From positions 1 to 32,594 of the forward strand of contig CAYXFH010000182.1 in assembly GCA_964464245.1 (NCBI GenBank): a stretch of DNA of 32,594 nucleotides, in the 5' to 3' direction. The position numbers and the translations under genes are program-made. The DNA comes from JAPLHV01 sp964464245 (lineage in GTDB: Bacteria > Caldisericota > JANLFM01). The notes below the pieces were generated by a model that did not search any database, was not told the DNA's origin, and saw nothing but the letters and a program-made list of their open reading frames with translations. Of this stretch, positions 30,065-32,594 are shown in pieces; positions within the stretch are counted from its first letter, which is position 1; every line of letters starts with the position of its first letter.

Positions 30065-30556
30065 GGAGTCCCTTGGAAGGTCTCCTTCTACATTGAGCTG
30101 GGCAAACAAGAAGGCGCTACCTTGAAAGTGGGCGGCCACCGCATTTTGACGGAACCCCTGGATAAGGGGAACTATCTCGAACCGACCGTCTTCGTGGATG
30201 TGACCAATTCGATGCGCATCGCCGAAGAGGAGATCTTCGGGCCGGTACTCTGCGTGATCAAGTTCGAGACTGAAGAAGAGGCTGTGACGATGGCCAATGA
30301 CAACGAGTGCGGCCTAGCCTCAGGAGTCTGGACGTAGAACATCAGCAAAGCGCTGCGAGTAGCCAAAGCCATCCGCACCGGGAAAGTCTGGGTCAATACC
30401 TAAGACCAAGTCCCGGCAAATGTTCCCTTTGGCGGTTGCAAGCGCTCTGGTTTTGGTCGCGAGATGCACAAGATGGCTCTGGACGAATACTCCAGCTTCA
30501 AGCCCATTTATCTGGCTTTCGGGGAGATGCCTTTCGGGCTTTACTCCGAGTTGTAA
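30065..30556 (+). pseudogene. Aldehyde dehydrogenase, C-terminal remnant with two in-frame stops
   Basis: One continuous frame encodes the last ~155 residues of an NAD(P)-dependent aldehyde dehydrogenase: YIELGKQEGATLKVGG, NYLEPTVFVDVTNSMRIAEE, EIFGPVLCVIKF, NECGLASGVWT, GKVWVNT, PFGGCKRSGFGRE. It is broken by TAG at 30335-30337 (after GVWT) and TAA at 30401-30403 (after WVNT, where Tyr is usual); no frameshift is needed. The N-terminal two thirds, including the catalytic Cys, is absent, and homology fades upstream of about 30080. The sequence then ends at TAA 30554-30556 and a hairpin follows. Clearly a decayed gene; the stops are too many and the truncation too large for recoding. Confidence 0.92.
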
Positions 30557-30577
30557 ACCCCATAGGTGTTATCAACT

Positions 30578-30608
30578 GAAGCGGCGGGCCGATTGCGCCC
30601 GCCGCTTC
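30578..30608 (+). terminator. GC-rich hairpin after the aldehyde dehydrogenase pseudogene
   Basis: Perfect 12-bp stem GAAGCGGCGGGC / GCCCGCCGCTTC with a 7-nt loop, 21 bp after the pseudogene stop. No T-run follows, so it is a terminator-like relic or a weak terminator. Confidence 0.6.
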
Positions 30609-30931
30609 CGGCATCCCTTCTTAAACAATCAGCGCTCTTCCCTTCCATAACGAGACAGTCACCAGGAGCATCCTTTGGTCACATTTTCTCCGATAAAGCG
30701 TATTCTCTGGTGAACGGGCGGTTTTAAGCGAGAAATCCCCCTCCTGTGCGGAAATGAGGAGATACGACAAGGGGCGAGCGTTGCCGTTGAAGGAGCCGCT
30801 CCTGCTATACTTCAGACCTGAAGACAGCTTTCCCCAAGACTTTATTGGCCGGGGTTCGACTGCCTGATGCTGGGTTCCAAGGCGCATAAGGGAAATCCGG
30901 TTTCAAGAAAGATGATAGAGGAGTCAAGACC
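30609..30931. other. Intergenic region with a putative promoter and palindromes before the zinc peptidase gene
   Basis: About 320 bp with no supported gene. An extended -10 box TGCTATACT (TATACT 30806-30811) is the best promoter candidate, with TTGCCG 19 bp upstream. Two palindromes flank it: AGGAG-CCG-CTCCT (30791-30803) inside the spacer and CTTCAG-AC-CTGAAG (30810-30823) at the end of the -10, either of which could be an operator. Confidence 0.45.
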
Positions 30932-31621
30932 ATGTTCTTTTTTGACACAACTTATTTGTGGTATGTGCTCATCCCGACCATTGTCCTTTCGCTTGGGGTG
31001 CAGCTCTACCTGAAGGCGACCGTCTCCAAGTGGAGTAATGCCCGCAATAGCCAAGGGCTCACCGGTATCCAGGTAGGGCAAGCTCTCTTTCAGCGAACCT
31101 CCCTCAAGCCGGTCCCTTTGGAGCGCACACCCGGAACCCTCAGTGACCACTTTGACCCCCGTGGCAACGTCGTGCGCCTCTCTGAAGCAGTCGCCAACCA
31201 GCCCACCGTTGCGGCCATGGCTATCACCGCTCACGAGTTGGGACATGTCGAGCAACATCAAGCTCGTTCCCCTTGGATTGTCATGCGGAATATTTTGCTG
31301 CCGGCGTTGCAGTTCAGCCCGATGGTTTCCTACATTGCGATTCTGGTGGGTTTTTGGCTTAACATGACCGGGTTGATCTGGGTCGGAATCGCTTTCTTTG
31401 GCCTGATGGTGATCTTTATACTTCTCACCTTGCCAGTGGAGATCGATGCCAGCCGGCGGGGGTTGCGATTATTGCGCCAAGCCAACCTCTTGCAGACGGA
31501 GGCCGAGGCTGGCGGCGCCCGGCAGGTACTCAGCGCAGCCGCTTTAACCTACGTGGCTGCCGCCGTCACGGCGGTGCTGCAGTTGCTCTACTACATCAGC
31601 CTGGTCTCCCGACGTAACTGA
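30932..31621 (+). CDS. Zinc metallopeptidase, YugP/PF04298 family
   Basis: 229 residues, the standard length of the YugP-type neutral zinc metallopeptidases. The zinc motif HELGH is at 101-105 in MAITAHELGHVEQHQ, and GNVVRLSEAVANQPTVAAMA precedes it, both strongly conserved in the family. Membrane segments occur at about 8-27, 117-136, 142-165 and at the C-terminus. GAGGAG lies 9 nt before the ATG. Physiological substrate unknown; the family is widespread in Bacillota. Monocistronic, with its own probable promoter. Confidence 0.92.
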   Translation: MFFFDTTYLWYVLIPTIVLSLGVQLYLKATVSKWSNARNSQGLTGIQVGQALFQRTSLKPVPLERTPGTLSDHFDPRGNVVRLSEAVANQPTVAAMAITAHELGHVEQHQARSPWIVMRNILLPALQFSPMVSYIAILVGFWLNMTGLIWVGIAFFGLMVIFILLTLPVEIDASRRGLRLLRQANLLQTEAEAGGARQVLSAAALTYVAAAVTAVLQLLYYISLVSRRN

Positions 31622-31713
31622 GAGGGCGGTCTTCGGCAAGCGTCTTTCTGCCGATATAACTCTGACAATCCCGGGGAGTTCGGCAAACCGTGTTGCGATG
31701 AGCCGGCGCTTGA

Positions 31714-32439
31714 CTAATGGCGGGAAGGCAAGGCGTATGCCAGCGCCCCAGCGATGATCTGAGCCACAGCAGCTACGAAAAGCAACACCAGACCGATGCC
31801 AACTCCTACGAAGGAACCTGCCAAGAGCAGATAAGCCAAGCGCAGATACCCTTGCGGGGAAGGGAAGACCGGCAGGTACACGACCGCCATCCACCATCCC
31901 ACGGCAACTACCGCCAGAAAGATGCCACTTGTGAAATAGTTCCATTGACGCCAGGTGAGCGCCGGTCTGCCGGTTAGCGCGCGGGCCAGAGTCACCCACA
32001 GATCAACGAATGAACCGAAGGCTGCGGCGAGAGGGACCAACCACATCCACCAGACGATCTTGGCGTTGATCATCAGATTCAGTGGGCTGGTCCCGCTCTC
32101 CGTACCGATCCAGGGGAGAAAGAAGGCGATGATCACCAAGAGGTCGGCCAGGATTTGAAGCAGATCGGCGCCCGCGTAAGCCGGGTGAGGCCGCGCATTG
32201 GCGATTGTCTTGAGTGCGGCTGGTTGAGCAGGTGCGATGGGTGCGGCAAGCGTCGGAGTCGTAAGCGTTTCTGGCGCATTGGCCGGAGTCGCCGATGAAA
32301 CCGTTGTTGATGGTGGGGGCGCTGGAGTCAAGGCGGGCGATATTCCCCCTGCTGTATCCGGAAGCGGTAGTGGAGCGCCGCATTGGGGGCAGAACCGGGC
32401 TTGCGGTGTGATGTTGCGGCCGCACTGGAGACAAATCAT
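31714..32439 (-). CDS. Zinc-ribbon domain membrane protein, function unknown
   Basis: 241 residues from ATG 32439, chosen because GGAGG lies 7 nt upstream; in-frame starts at 32445 and 32466 would put that site inside the gene. The N-terminus MICLQCGRNITPQARFCPQC is a zinc ribbon with two CxxC knuckles. A low-complexity Pro/Ala/Thr linker (about 30-85) leads to four predicted membrane helices: LLQILADLLVIIAFFLPWIG, IVWWMWLVPLAAAFGSFVDL, YFTSGIFLAVVAVGWWMAVV and a long last one ending in ALAYALPSRH. I do not recognise a specific family; zinc-ribbon membrane proteins of this plan are common and uncharacterised. Convergent with the zinc peptidase gene. Confidence 0.75.
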   Translation of the reverse strand: MICLQCGRNITPQARFCPQCGAPLPLPDTAGGISPALTPAPPPSTTVSSATPANAPETLTTPTLAAPIAPAQPAALKTIANARPHPAYAGADLLQILADLLVIIAFFLPWIGTESGTSPLNLMINAKIVWWMWLVPLAAAFGSFVDLWVTLARALTGRPALTWRQWNYFTSGIFLAVVAVGWWMAVVYLPVFPSPQGYLRLAYLLLAGSFVGVGIGLVLLFVAAVAQIIAGALAYALPSRH

Positions 32440-32594
32440 TTCCATCCCTCCAAAGGGTAGATTCACCCATTCAGGCTCACATCAGTGTAGCAGCAATGGT
32501 TGAATTGCTCATCATTGAACGGTGACTGCTTCGCTTCAACCGGTTCCAATTTCTCCTCTTCCTCGATTGGATCAAAGAGCGCTATCATCCTTGC

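Noticed and set aside
30122..30337. 71-codon plus-strand frame as a small independent protein
   Set aside because: It is the middle of the aldehyde dehydrogenase remnant, ending at the first premature stop.

Overview
The window is about 32.6 kb of moderately GC-rich, gene-dense bacterial DNA. Nearly all of it is housekeeping metabolism in long, head-to-tail overlapping operons. The block DivIC/FtsB-like gene, tRNA-Met, tRNA-Met, tilS, hpt, ftsH is the order familiar from Bacillota (Bacillus subtilis has divIC - yabR - tRNA-Met/Glu - spoIIE - ... - tilS - hprT - ftsH). Together with SLH-type S-layer anchoring, bacillithiol-type genes, a YugP-type peptidase, QueT and good sigma-A-like promoters, it suggests a deep-branching, probably anaerobic member of Bacillota or a close relative. 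Lineage is inference from gene content only.

Layout. 1-2642 (minus): the start of a secreted molybdopterin (sulfite-oxidase-fold) lipoprotein, a perfect palindromic terminator, then iorA-iorB for indolepyruvate:ferredoxin oxidoreductase, with an IorA lacking the usual C-terminal ferredoxin domain. 2949-6601 (plus): three overlapping genes for a xanthine-dehydrogenase-family molybdenum hydroxylase. 6606-9189: DivIC-like protein, a strong promoter, initiator and elongator tRNA-Met, then tilS only 5 nt behind the second tRNA, and hpt. 9239-17719: ftsH, glutamate formimidoyltransferase, folE, folP, queT, a NAD synthetase split into two genes, and a membrane PP2C-propeller protein, with almost no gaps.

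17861-23986 is a second compact operon: malic enzyme (apparently frameshifted), fumarase alpha and beta, a glyoxalase-II-like hydrolase, a GT2 glycosyltransferase, a BshB1-like deacetylase and a very divergent BshC-like protein. Bacillithiol is built from L-malate, an amino sugar and cysteine, so malate-forming enzymes, a sugar transferase, a deacetylase, a cysteine-adding-like enzyme and a possible S-acylthiol hydrolase in one operon suggest a variant low-molecular-weight thiol pathway. This is the strongest lead for something undescribed. The operon is bracketed by two arrays of a short GC-rich tandem repeat, a third copy of which lies inside the 5' end of folE.

24029-28640: a long perfect inverted repeat of transposon/REP type, a pdp leader with a hairpin, pyrimidine-nucleoside phosphorylase, an M50 membrane peptidase and an S-layer protein with DUF11-like and SLH domains. 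28952-29308: tRNA-Asp and tRNA-Phe with their own promoters. 29402-32594: a XRE-cupin regulator, a decayed aldehyde dehydrogenase pseudogene, a YugP-type zinc peptidase and a zinc-ribbon membrane protein.
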